From contig NC_133536.1 of assembly GCF_048544455.1 (NCBI RefSeq), forward strand, positions 172,690,325 to 172,754,324: a stretch of DNA of 64,000 nt, written 5' to 3'. This stretch comes from Silene latifolia. Lineage: Eukaryota > Streptophyta > Magnoliopsida > Caryophyllales > Caryophyllaceae. Below the pieces are notes generated by a model, which saw nothing but the letters and a program-made list of their open reading frames with translations, was not told where the DNA came from and ran no database searches. Position 1 is the first letter of the stretch; each line of letters opens with the position of its first letter. Shown piece after piece: positions 10,974 to 20,846 of this stretch. Both the position numbers and the translations under genes were made by a program.

Positions 10974-12212
10974 ATGACCCGGATTGCGTACACCTTACCT
11001 AGACCGGGCCACGTCATAACAAGCGCTGCCGACAAGAAAGAAGTGAGAGCTTTCAGAGTGAGGGCTTCAAGGTTTATACTCATTGATGATATATTATTCA
11101 GAAAATCACAAGCAGGCGTCTACTTACGGTGCCTGGACAAGAAAGAAGCGCAGACTGTGTTACATGCTCTCCACAGTGGCGAATGTGGAAACCATGCAGG
11201 GGGCAAGAGTCTGGAAAATAAAGCCCTCAGGCAGGGATACTATTGGCCTACAATGAAGGAAGACGCAACAGAGTACGCACGCAAATGTGACGCTTTGCCG
11301 CCTCGGACCAATAATCCATCGGCCAAAGAACCCTTGCACCCTATCATTTCTCCCTGCCATTCATGGCATGGGGCATGGACATAATAGGACCTCTCGCACG
11401 AGCCACGGAAACAGAACCTGGATGCGGCAATGACAGATTACTTCTCCAAGTGGATATAGGCGAAGCATTCACGAAGTAAAAGATAAATGGTCATCATTTC
11501 GTTTATAAAACGAAACATCATTTGCAGGTTTGGTATCCCGTCAGAAATCATATGTGACAATGACTCACAATTCATCTCCAACGATACCGAGGGATACTGT
11601 GCCAGGTGGAACATCACCCTAAAAAAGTCAGCACCTAGGACTCCAAAGTCCAACGGGCAAGCTGAATCCAGCAACAAAATCATCATGGATAATCTAAGAA
11701 GGAGGTTACAGGAGTTCGGAGGAAAGTGGGCAGATGAATTGCCACTAGTGTTGTGGTCAGACAGAACAACACCAAAGATAGCAATAGGTCAAACACCCTT
11801 CAGCCTGGTGTTTGGCACGGAAGCAGTCATTCCGTCAGAAGTCCTAGTTCCCACTCACAGGTATGAAAATATGACAAGGGAACTGAACAATACAGAGATG
11901 ACCAGAAGCCTGGACACAATTGACGAGCTGCGAGCAAGCGCAAAAATCCGTCTGGCTGCCTACAAACAGTCAGTGTCCAGGAGTTATAACAAGAATGTAA
12001 AAGTCAGGCTCCTGGAGGTAGGAGACCTGGTTCTCCGAGAGGTGTTTCAAAACACCAAGAATCGAAAAGCATGCAAATTCGCCTACAAATGGGAAGGACC
12101 ATACCAGGTAGAAGGAGTTGTTGGCCATGGTGCATAGAGACTGATGACTATGGACGGTCAAATCATATAACGTCCATGGAACATACTTCACCTGAAGAGA
12201 TATTACTTTTAA
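10974..12212 (+). pseudogene. Integrase of element 1
   Basis: Inserts element cDNA into the genome. Zinc-binding region: HALHSGECGNHAGG...YYWPTM...KCDA. Core: GMDIIGPL (near 11369), CDNDSQF (element families usually have CDNGSQF) and QAESSNK give the D, D and E positions. C-terminal part: GQTPFSLVFGTEAVIPSEV, YNKNVKVR, FAYKWEGPYQVEGVVGHGA and a final HLKRYYF before the TAA at 12210. The CxxC of the zinc finger is destroyed (KCDALPPR against KCDACQRS in element 2). Further breaks lie near 11385-11486, and stops at 12135 and near 12168. Confidence 0.9.
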
Positions 12213-13573
12213 TAATAAGTAGACTTTAGCTTTCAGAATGATGTACTATGAAAAGCCAAATCATTTTTAAAGTTAAAATAAAAATCCGGTAGTAGGCATA
12301 CTGCCAATTTCACTTTTATTTCTGGTGTCTCTAGCTCTTTTAAAACTTTAAACTACTATTAGATGGTGTGGTATGGCAACGTCCTGGGACCACAATTGCT
12401 CTTGCACCCCATGAGATGGCAACAGGTACTTCACATCATTTTAATAGATTTTCTTATTTTCAGGCTTCTCTAAGTACATCACTTTGAAACCTAGTGTCTA
12501 TGGTACTTTGAAAGGATGTCTAGCAGGACTGTCAACTGACAACGCGGGGTGACAAGGCACATGGCACTCCAACATGCCTAACCTATTTTCTCCACAAAGA
12601 TCACCCTCACCAGGCGGACTGTGGAACATACGAAATGGAGCCTGGTTGACAGCTAAATATGCTTATCCAGCTACCCCTGATACCACCCCCTGGACGTAGC
12701 TTGCACTAATCGCAATTAATCAGGGCCCCAGCATTCCTGCACACGAATATGGAACGTAGGGATATCTGCGCTACCAGAATCCTGCAGCGTCCCATTGGTC
12801 CTAGAATGACGATAAACTTGCCTAAATTACGCCCCTGTTGGCTTCAAACGTGATGAACACACCTTGCGTCATGAACAAGGTTAAGTAGTCCAAAACTGCG
12901 GCATACGCCTAAATCAGCCATCAACTGACACGGGAGCTAGCTTAGTCTGGATCAGCCTGCACAGGCTGACCAGGCTGGTCTAAATCAGCCTCTTATGTTG
13001 ACACGGACACTCCTCCTTACATTGCGGCATATGCCTAAATCAGCCAAGCAGGCTGACACGGCAGCTAGCTGAGTCAAAACGTCAGCCTTTTTCAGGATGA
13101 CAGGACTCGCCTAAATCAGCCAATCAGGCTGACACGACAACTTCCTAAACTAGAGAAACTAAATAACAAGCACACAATATGAAGGAAAAACCTTGCCAAA
13201 TTATGACAAGGGGCATTCCAAAATATGGCCAAAATACGGCCCCAAGTTTAACCGCCACCTTGGCGGAGCAACCACAAAAAAGATAGTTTTAAAACTTACA
13301 GGTCTGCCACCTCTGGGCCAGACTGCCAAAAAGTTCATCAAAACATAAAAAATACTTAATTATCGGTCACATTAATGACCTCCACCTCTGGCATCTCCTC
13401 TGCCTACTGACCTCCCGTTTCAGGTACCGCACCAGCTTGCACATCCTCACCGCCATAGCTTCCCGAGCTCCATCGCGAAAACTGGGACATTCCAAATTAC
13501 CCCCAACAGCTTGCTCAGCCAATGCAGGAGAATTCACCTCCCCAACATCAAGCATCAGCGCACTCAGATCAGG
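12213..13573. other. Non-coding spacer of element 1 between integrase and the antisense gene
   Basis: No sense-strand ORF. Includes a conserved block also at 26680-27900 in element 2 (AAAAATCCGGTAGTAGGCATACTGCC type) and the tandem repeat at 12880-13145. Likely holds the 3' ends of the two converging transcripts. Confidence 0.6.
12880..13145. repeat. CCTAAATCAGCC...GGCTGACACGGCAGCTAGCT minisatellite, element 1
   Basis: Three to four degenerate units of about 60-90 bp, each with CCTAAATCAGCC, GGCTGACACGG and GCTAGCT. AGCAGGCTGA and TCAGCCTG pieces give it inverted-repeat character. The same array occurs at 27420-27670 in element 2. Confidence 0.7.
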
Positions 13574-15351
13574 TTAGGTGGGGTAGAGCATCTCCAGCTG
13601 CTTCTCCTCCTCCTCCTCTATGGCCTGCTGGGTGGGAGCCTCTTTAAGAGCAGCACGCATCCCGCTGATTTTTCCCCGCCAGGTAGCATAGGCAACAACA
13701 TTGGTGGCCAGGGAGATCAGCTCGCTAATCTTCTCATCAGAGCGCTTGAGGGAGTTAGAGAAAGTGTTGCACACCGCTTGAGTGCGAGCCAGCTGATCAA
13801 CCCCCTCCTTCAGCTTCTTCTTGGTGACAGCAAGCTCAGTCTTCAGCTCCACCACACGCTCCTTCAGATCAGCCCGCTGCTGCGCCAAATCAGTAATAGT
13901 CCCCTTCAGCTCCTGGTTTTTGACGTTGGTAGCACGGCTGGTGGTCTGCACTATGTTGATCATCTTCCTATTATAGAGTGCAGACTGGAGGGTCTAGGTC
14001 AAGAAAGTCAGAAGTCAGCAAGAGGAATCTAAGCAAAAGCAAACAGACAGGTAGAAAATGAAGAGTATTTACCATGAAGGCATTGTGCACGTCGTTCTCA
14101 GCCATCTCCTCTGGGGAGAACTCTGAAAATGTCTCCTTCAGAGGAGGGAAGAGCAGCTGGTCGATCTCCGGCCAATATGGCACCTTGCCCACATTCCCAA
14201 AACCCTCTGGAAAATAAGCGGTAATGTCGCCGCTGGATGAAGCACGAGGACCGGTAGGAGGAGTAAGCGGATGACGAGACAACGGGTCAACCTCCAAGGG
14301 CTCGGGTGCAGCAGAACTGGAAAATGTAGGAGGAGTCTGGAAGGAAGCAGCAGGAACACTCCTCTTGGAGGCAGAGGCCACATCAGGGCTGGCAGAAGGT
14401 CTCTTCCTTTTGGCGCTTTGGAGGATGATTTCTAAAGGATCAACTTTTGAACCTGCAAGAAGATGTAATCTCAGACGTCAGGATACTTAGAACATTAGGG
14501 AAAATAGCATGCAAATTAAAATAGTTGTAGAAGTCTTACCAGAAGACATGCTGTGAGCCGACTGAGGAGGGTTGGAGGAGGAAGCAGGTGAAAATCCAGG
14601 GAGCAGGTCTGGGAACTTTCTCTCAGACTCAGAGATATTGAACAATTTGCTGCAGGCAGGAATCTTGGCACCAATGCAGGTCAGGTCACAGGGGCCTGCA
14701 CGAAGACGATGAAGTAAGCGGCGAGATAAAATAAATCAGGTGACACGAAGGCTACTTACTCAAAGTTAGAACTCATTTCTCGAAGATGTAATCAGCAGGA
14801 GGCTGGATGGAGTCCTTCCTCACAAAGAAGAAGTCCTCAAAACATTTCTCATCACGTGATTTGGACACGTGTTTGAAGGGAGCCTCTCCACGGCCCCGGA
14901 ATGAGAATTGACCCCTGCCCAGGGATCTGATGTTGCACATATGGGCTAGATCGCCCAGAGTGACAGGTTTACCAGTGTTCTGACTGGCGGCCAGAGAATA
15001 GAGAAGAACCCTCCAGATGGCAGCAGAAATTTGTGACATGGCGAAGTTGTTGGTAAGGATGAAGTCTTGAATGAGTTTAGGGAAAGGAAAACGGAGGCCG
15101 TATCTAAATGGGTACAGATAAAAACTAACCCACCCTGGACGGAGGGCATCAGCTTTCTGTCCCGGTTCAGGGATGGCAATGTCCACCCCGTCACCAAGAC
15201 CAAGCAGACTCTTGATCATGGGAATGTCGGCCGGAGTCAAGACGGAGTCACAGTCGTGGGGATGCTTAAAAACTCCCCGAGAAGGAAAGGTTGGGTCGAG
15301 ATTACGGTCAGTGGGTGTGGAGGTTGATGAAGATTGTCGAGTTTTACCCAT
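13574..15351 (-). pseudogene. Antisense four-exon gene of element 1 (putative gypsy-type transposon protein, PF04195-like)
   Basis: Runs opposite to gag-pol. Exons on the minus strand: 15351-14760 (592 nt), 14695-14540 (156), 14452-14073 (380), 13984-13574 (411). All introns are GT-AG (donors A|GTAAGT, G|GTAAGA, G|GTAAAT; acceptors TGCAG, TGCAG, TCCAG), 64, 87 and 88 nt long, with phases 1, 1, 0 that join one frame of 513 codons. Exon 1 (MGKTRQSSS start) has WVSFYLYPFRYGLRFPFP and a WRVLLYSLA helix, typical of the plant 'putative gypsy type transposon' family. Exon 3 has a basic SAKRKRPSAS stretch, possibly nuclear targeting. Exon 4 is coiled coil (about 14 heptads). Function unknown. Two in-frame stops disable it: TGA near 14774 (TTG in element 2) and TAA at 13574 (CAA in element 2; the frame then continues to 13367). 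Confidence 0.85.
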
Positions 15352-15531
15352 GGTGGAGAGAGAAAATGGAAATCAAAGAAGAAAAAGTGGGAGAAATACC
15401 TGGTGAAAGAGACGGAGGGGAGTGAAACAGTGAAGCCGGCAAAATGAAAAAGAAGGAAGGTTGAGGGTTTAGAGAGAAGAATATTTTTTGAAATGGATTG
15501 GAATAAATGAAAGTAAAAAGTGGGAGTTGGG

Positions 15532-15540
15532 ATTATAAAG
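15532..15540 (-). promoter_or_regulatory. Candidate TATA box for the element 1 antisense gene
   Basis: CTTTATAAT on the minus strand, about 185 bp upstream of the ATG at 15351. Element 2 has CTTTATAAC at the corresponding distance (about 187 bp). Conserved position is the only support. Confidence 0.45.
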
Positions 15541-15688
15541 AGGAGAGAGGGAGTAGGGTGCGAGAAAAGAGGAATAGGGCGGCTGACGTGATGGATTACA
15601 TGAGAAGGAGTGTAAAAGACGGCTTAGGGTTTTTAGCATTCGATTACGTAAATTCCTTGCTCGACACCTTAAAGCGTACTTCACAAGA

Positions 15689-15702
15689 AATTTGGGGCAA
15701 AC
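15689..15702 (+). promoter_or_regulatory. Polypurine tract region, element 1
   Basis: AATTTGGGGCAAAC directly before the 3' LTR, identical to 30176-30189 in element 2. Would prime plus-strand synthesis. Confidence 0.7.
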
Positions 15703-16375
15703 TGTTTGGGCTAAAAATAACACAATAAGGAAGGCCCACTTAATAAAATAAAAGGCTAAGGGAGGAGTGATAAGGAGGGAGGAAGCCCGAAATTAGGAGA
15801 AAGGGGAAACGGGCTAAAGGAAGATTAGGAGCCCATCATAGAAGGCGTCCGGATTAAGGAATGAGAAGTTAGGGAGAAGTTAGGGAGATCGGGGAGAATT
15901 GGGGAAGGCGGCCGAGTATGGAAAGAGTTCTTATGGAAATTATATTCCCTTTCCATAATCAAAGTAGGACATATCTAGGGTTCTCACCCTATAAATAGCC
16001 GAGGAAGCAAATCAAGAAGGGCATTCACACATTCACGTTCAAGAACGCATCCACATAAACATCAACACCACGACATTAGCATATTATTATACTTAAATAT
16101 GCACCCGTCTTGCAGGCCAGGCGCCTAGTGCCAGCAGGATTAGCTTTGTGCCTCAATTGTAATCATCTTCCTATTCAAGTATAGTGCAATATTTGGCAGG
16201 GTACCGTCCCTCCCGCGGTTGTTCCCACATTGGGTTTTCCGCGTCACCAAATCTCACGTGTCAATTTACTTTACGCGCTCTATTTGATTATTAACATACG
16301 AACGATCATACAATCAACCAACGAGTAAGACCGCATTGACCTTAATTAATCAACTCGGTAAAAAATACCTAAACA
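15703..16375 (+). repeat. 3' LTR of element 1
   Basis: 673 bp, same ends as the 5' LTR, TATA at 15990-15998. Followed directly by the TSD copy AACAA. Confidence 0.95.
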
Positions 16376-16380
16376 AACAA

Positions 16381-16458
16381 ATATGTTTTTGTAAATATTA
16401 AAGTCAAAGGTTTACCTCGTAAATGCAAAACGTCATATATAAAAACATAGAGGGAGTT
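16381..16458. mobile_element. Stowaway-like MITE, right part
   Basis: Ends GACGTTTTG...ATAGAGGGAGTT followed by TA; the reverse complement AACTCCCTCTATGTTTTTAT matches the left end at 5459. Confidence 0.6.
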
Positions 16459-16543
16459 TACCTTCTATGTATAATTGCGCAAAAGTATTTCTGACCGCGG
16501 ATTATTAAGAAGTACTTCCTCCATTCAACTTCATTCTATCATA

Positions 16544-16919
16544 TTTTCTCCATTTCAATGAGTTGTATACATTTGCTTTTTGGGCACTATTCATAGTTGA
16601 GAAGAATCTTCATTATAACTTCTAATATATAACATAACATAGTCGTGTTCTTAGACATCGTGATGCAATCATATCACATCTCAACTGGGTATGTATATTT
16701 CTAGGATTTGAGATCTTTTTGAAATTGTTTTATCAAGTACGTTATATAACATAAAAGATAGTCATGTAAGATCTTTTTGAAATTGTCTTATCAAGTACGT
16801 TATTAATATCAAATTTTTATAATTTTTATTAATGTGTAGCTAAATATATGAATAAAAGAAAACGTGCATTGATGTACGTATATAAAACAAACGTATACAA
16901 CTCATTGAAACGGAGGAAG
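16544..16919. mobile_element. Stowaway-type MITE
   Basis: 376 bp with TA on both sides (16542-16543, 16920-16921). Terminal inverted repeats of about 27 bp: left TTTTCTCCATTTCAATGAG then TTGTATAC; right reads CTTCCTCCGTTTCAATGAG on the reverse strand. Inside, AGATCTTTTTGAAATTGT with its AAGTACGTTAT follow-on is duplicated (about 16710 and 16770). It sits just inside another CTTCCTCCATTCAAC end (16515), possibly the left tip of the mariner-like element. Confidence 0.75.
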
Positions 16920-16921
16920 TA

Positions 16922-17329
16922 TTGCTTTATGCACAAATACTAAGGAGTCATTAAACAAGTAATAGTACACATGGGAACATGGGAATATCAAAGATGCTTT
17001 ATTAAATCTGTATTTGTGGGGCATTAGGCTTGTGATTATAGCCTAAACTTCCCACCAAAAACGTCAACAATTTGAAAACCCACCAAAACTCCCTTGTTTC
17101 ATTTTTCTCCCAAATTATGTGAAATCTAAGTTCAAAGACAGTCCTACCCACCAATACATTACACAGAGTCCTCACCATTAAATTACAACTCTCATTCAAA
17201 AACAAAGCAAAAAAAAAAAACTTTATAAGGCCGTAAATTACAACATTCCAAACAAATAATTTACAGTGTCTACATTAAATTACAAGGCATTTCTATGATA
17301 AATTACACAGCTTTCTACAAAACAATTAC
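16922..17329. other. Non-coding DNA before the mariner-like transposase
   Basis: AT-rich, no ORF. Probably the 5' non-coding part of the mariner-like element, but no boundary can be proved. Confidence 0.4.
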
Positions 17330-17465
17330 ATGGCAACATCATTGTTTAAGTGCATGAATGAAAAAATGAGGATTGAAGTTGCCATTTACTTTCTTCAAAA
17401 GTCACAAGATGGTAAGCTTGGTCATGGAGCTATCAAAGACGCAGCTACAAGGTTCAATGTGAGTG
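17330..17465 (+). pseudogene. Mariner-like transposase, segment 1 (N-terminal DNA-binding part)
   Basis: Encodes an N-terminal helix-turn-helix-like stretch: IEVAIYFLQKSQDGKLGHGAI, then KDAATRFNVS. Plant Tc1/mariner-like transposases have the same arrangement of a K-G-A-I and a FNVS motif. The frame is interrupted after FNVS by a 586-bp hAT-like insertion and resumes at 18060 with DRSIFNIWRLAKKIR, the expected continuation. The whole gene is spread over 17330-38973. Confidence 0.7.
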
Positions 17466-18051
17466 CATGGGCGGACCAGGGGATGCGCACATCACCGCAC
17501 GTGCGCACCCTCGGTTTCCGAATTTTTTTTCTTCTGAAATACAGTAAGTATATTATTTGTATGTCATTAATAACAGAGAAACAGATGTTGCTCAGCGGAT
17601 AAAACTTAGAGCAATGAGGGGCAGGTTGTGGGTTCAAACCTTATGAGTGTCATTTTTTTCTCTTAATCTAACGTTGGGATTGGAAAAACTATCAGACTGC
17701 CTCCACAGTGGCTCCACTCACCCTGTCTTTTGTATTGGTACTATTACCCAATTTCATATTGTTTTTCTAATTCAAATATAGGTTATGCTTCAATTAATAT
17801 TGATGGAGAAATATAAAAGTTTTATTTTTTGAATTCCACAAAAGTATGATATACACTTATTTTTTTCCCTTTAAAATTAGAAAATTTATCATATTCCAAT
17901 TTTCAAACCAATTAATTATTTGTACGTAGGGTACATTAAATTTCACTTTCTTTTTATGGTTCAAATAAAATTTTCGCCGTGTATATAGGATAGGTCGATT
18001 GGCTCCGTTGAAAAGTGCACCTCCTCCCTTCGAGTCCTGGGTACGCCACTG
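17466..18051. mobile_element. Non-autonomous hAT-like element, 586 bp
   Basis: Perfect 8-bp TSD TGTGAGTG at 17458-17465 and 18052-18059. Imperfect terminal inverted repeats: CATGGGCGGACCAGG at the left, CAGTGGCGTACCCAGG read inward from the right. An 8-bp duplication with CAGNGGCGG-type tips is diagnostic of hAT. No transposase. It interrupts the mariner-like gene and contains a tRNA-like A/B-box pair. Confidence 0.9.
17588..17640 (+). promoter_or_regulatory. tRNA-like A box / B box pair inside the hAT-like element
   Basis: TTGCTCAGCGG (17588-17598) resembles a pol III A box and GGTTCAAACC (17631-17640) a B box, with tRNA-like spacing. The whole does not fold as a proper tRNA, so this is a relic or an internal promoter, not a tRNA gene. 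Confidence 0.5.
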
Positions 18052-18059
18052 TGTGAGTG

Positions 18060-18854
18060 ATAGAAGCATCTTTAACATATGGAGACTTGCCAAAAAAATA
18101 AGATTAGTAGGAGATAAATTAGATGTAAAAAGTGGGAGAATAAACAATAAAAATAGAATAAAGAATCCTACAAAATATTGAGCATATCAAATCATTAGAT
18201 GTACTCTTAGAGATACAATTGTGACGGTTGCACAAAATTGTGGAGTTTCAGTCGGTACAGTCCATTCATGGGGTTTACTTAAACCTCATTCAAACCCATT
18301 ACATCCCAAACTCACTGACTTACACAAGGATTAAGCATTACTCCATTCACTCAAGTCATTAATGGTTAATCAAGTACTATAAGAATGTTTTGATTTCTAT
18401 GCAATGTCAGTCATTGAAATATTTTTTATTGAGATAAGCAACACTATCCACATGGATAAGAAATAGTTATATATTATAGATGACAATCACAAGTTTTAAG
18501 TGGTGGAGGGGGAGGATTTGCCATATAGAAGTTGCCAATCAAAGAGATACATCACAAAAGTGATATTCATGTGTGCAATAAGCATACCAATATATTCAGC
18601 AAATGGGGAATTAATATTTGATGGGAAAATAGACATGTTTCCATTCACAAATCAAGTACCAGTAGCTAGGGTTAGCAGAAATAGACCAAGGGGGACACTG
18701 GAGACTAAGCCTATTGAATTTATCATAAAATAGGTTATAAAAGAATGCGTAATTCAGCAAGTTATACCATCAATTAAGAGTGTGTGGCAAGAAGGTTTAA
18801 GCAAGCATATATACATACAACAAGACAATGTCAGGCCTCACATCAAGAATGATG
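18060..18854 (+). pseudogene. Mariner-like transposase, segment 2 (linker and first two catalytic positions)
   Basis: Continues from segment 1. IHMDKK at about 18446-18463 holds the first catalytic Asp (GAT 18455-18457) and is followed by a TAG where the family normally has Trp. ORF 18500-18733 has SKRYITKVIFMCAIS, LIFDGKIDMFPFT and RPRGTLETKPIEFI, the conserved central block. YIQQDNVRPHIKN (second Asp, GAC 18824-18826) ends at the copia insertion (TSD TGATG 18850-18854). Stops and shifts before 18430 show long decay. Confidence 0.8.
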
Positions 18855-20083
18855 TGTTGGAAATCATATTTTAAATATCACATATTTTAGTTTAAAGTTT
18901 TACTCATAAAAACTTAAGGATCTTATGCATGCAAAACATATAAATAAGTGTAGAGGAAAACCGGTTCCTTACATTGAATATTTCGGTTTATGGACACAAG
19001 TAAGGTCTCCTACCTTCACTTGTTCTTGAGCTATGATGAGTAATAGGATGATCCTCCAAAGACTTCAAGTATAGAAGCCACCCCTCTTGATAGCACCCAA
19101 GATTATCCTTTATCTCTGCTAAATAATATGTGCTAGATATTTATTTAGTAGCTTACCTTAAAATTGATGATTAATACTCATATATTACACTAATAATATT
19201 AGTAATCTTTTATGAACAATTTGAATCATCATTTCTCAAGTTTTTAGAGAAATATGAACAATAATGTAAGAGAGAGGAAAGTTATGCATGTGTATGAATG
19301 AACATGCATGAGTTGAATAGGTAGAGAACAAAATCTCTAGTGTATTGAAGGGGGTCACGGTTTTGGGAGGTTGGGAGACCAATATATGGTCCTTCCCTTT
19401 TCCCTTTTGTTCTTATCAAAACCTTAGGCATGTAAGGCTAGGTAAGTAGTGTTATGATGATGTTTGTTTTAGCTTATTAAAATAAATCACCACCATCCAC
19501 TAAACCCACTTCATTTCGGTCCATTTACTTAAAATGGACTACCATTTTATTTTTGTCAATTTGTCACTTGTCACACAATATGTCATATGTAGTATGATAC
19601 ATGTTATTAATTAATTTACTGCATATTTATCACATAAATATCATTTTATGAATTAATTAAATTACATACAACAAATTGACTAGTAATACTTGATCACATA
19701 AATAAAATGGGTCATTTAATTATAATTCACAACATCTTGTAATTATAATTAACCATTCATTCTCATCTCTATTGTTTCACAAACAATAAATAATTTTAGT
19801 AATAAAATATTTCAATTACTAAAATAAATCTTATTTATACCCATTATAATAAGATATCAATATTCTCTCTCACAAATTGAATTATTCAATTTTAAGGAAT
19901 TGATTAACTTGTATCGTCATACAATTAATCAACTTAACAGATTAGGGCATCATCCTTTAAGTGTGACCTTAAGGGATCAACTGACCACCACCGTCCCACG
20001 ACAGTAACGTCAAGCTCTGGCAAGCCAATCGTTACCGATTAATGTTGATCAGTTGACTATAAAACGAATCATCCCTTACGTAT
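18855..20083 (-). repeat. 3' LTR of the copia element, first part
   Basis: TGTTGGAAATCATATTTTAA at its left tip, matching 37120 onward, to the insertion point at TSD CGTAT (20079-20083). The remaining 78 bp lie at 30902-30979. Confidence 0.93.
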
Positions 20084-20789
20084 TGTTTGGGCTAAAAATA
20101 GCATAATATAAAAGGCCCATTTGATAAGATAAAGATTACAAAAGAAGTAATAAGGAGGAAGGGAGCCCGCGGTCAGGAAAAGGGGGAAATGGGCTTAAGG
20201 AGGATTAAGAGCCCGTCAAGGAGTGTCGGGGAGAAGTCAGGGAGAAGTTAGGGAGAAGTTCGGGAGAAGATAGGGAGATCGGGGAGAATTGGCAAGGGAG
20301 TCCGGGTATGGAAAGAAGTCCTTATGGAAATAATATTCCCTTTCCATATTCGAAGTAGGACATATCTAGGTTTCCTACCCTATAAATAGCCAAGGAAGCA
20401 AATCGAGAAGACATTGAACAACACATCCACGACAATTCATTCAACACATCCGTATTCATTCATACAACAGCATTCAAGATCACATCTCAGCAAATAATAT
20501 ACGCTCATTCTGGATCTTGCAGGCCTGATACCTAGGGCCAGCAGGATTAGCTACGTACTACAATTGTAATCATCCTCCAATTCATATAGTGCTATACTTG
20601 GCAGGGTACCGTCCCTCCCGCGGTTGTTCCCACATTGGGTTTTCCGCGTCACCAAAATCTTTCGTGTCAATTTACATTACGTACCTTATTTTCCGTTTAC
20701 TTATTGACATACGAATCATCATACAATCGGCCAACGAATATAGACTACATTGACCCTAATTAATCGATTTGGGTAAAAATACCTAAACA
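20084..20789 (+). repeat. 5' LTR of element 2
   Basis: 706 bp, TGTTTGGG...CCTAAACA. TATAAATAG at 20381-20389. Holds about four AGGGAGAAG(T/A)T units (20225-20275), the longest array among the four LTRs of this family. Confidence 0.95.
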
Positions 20790-20792
20790 GTT

Positions 20793-20810
20793 TGGCGCCC
20801 ACCGTGGGCC
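20793..20810 (+). promoter_or_regulatory. Primer-binding site, element 2
   Basis: TGGCGCCCACCGTGGGCC, three bases after the LTR. One base differs from element 1 near the 3' end. Confidence 0.8.
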
Positions 20811-20846
20811 ATTGTGGTCGTCAATCGTTGATATTCTAGATATACA

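Larger units (their letters stand above)
5623..16375 (+). mobile_element. Tat/Retand-like Ty3/gypsy retrotransposon, element 1
   Basis: Complete at both ends. LTRs lie at 5623-6287 and 15703-16375 (TGTTTGGG...CCTAAACA), the PBS at 6291-6308 and the PPT before 15703, with a perfect 5-bp TSD AACAA at 5618-5622 and 16376-16380. Domain order is gag, protease, RT, RNase H, second RNase H, integrase, then a reverse-strand spliced gene. The second RNase H places it in the Tat branch. Stops and frameshifts make it non-autonomous now. By eye the LTRs differ at roughly 15-20 positions plus small indels, so it is older than element 2. Confidence 0.95.

Noticed and set aside
17588..17640. Possible tRNA gene
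   Set aside because: Only A- and B-box-like motifs; no acceptor stem or anticodon arm pairing could be drawn.
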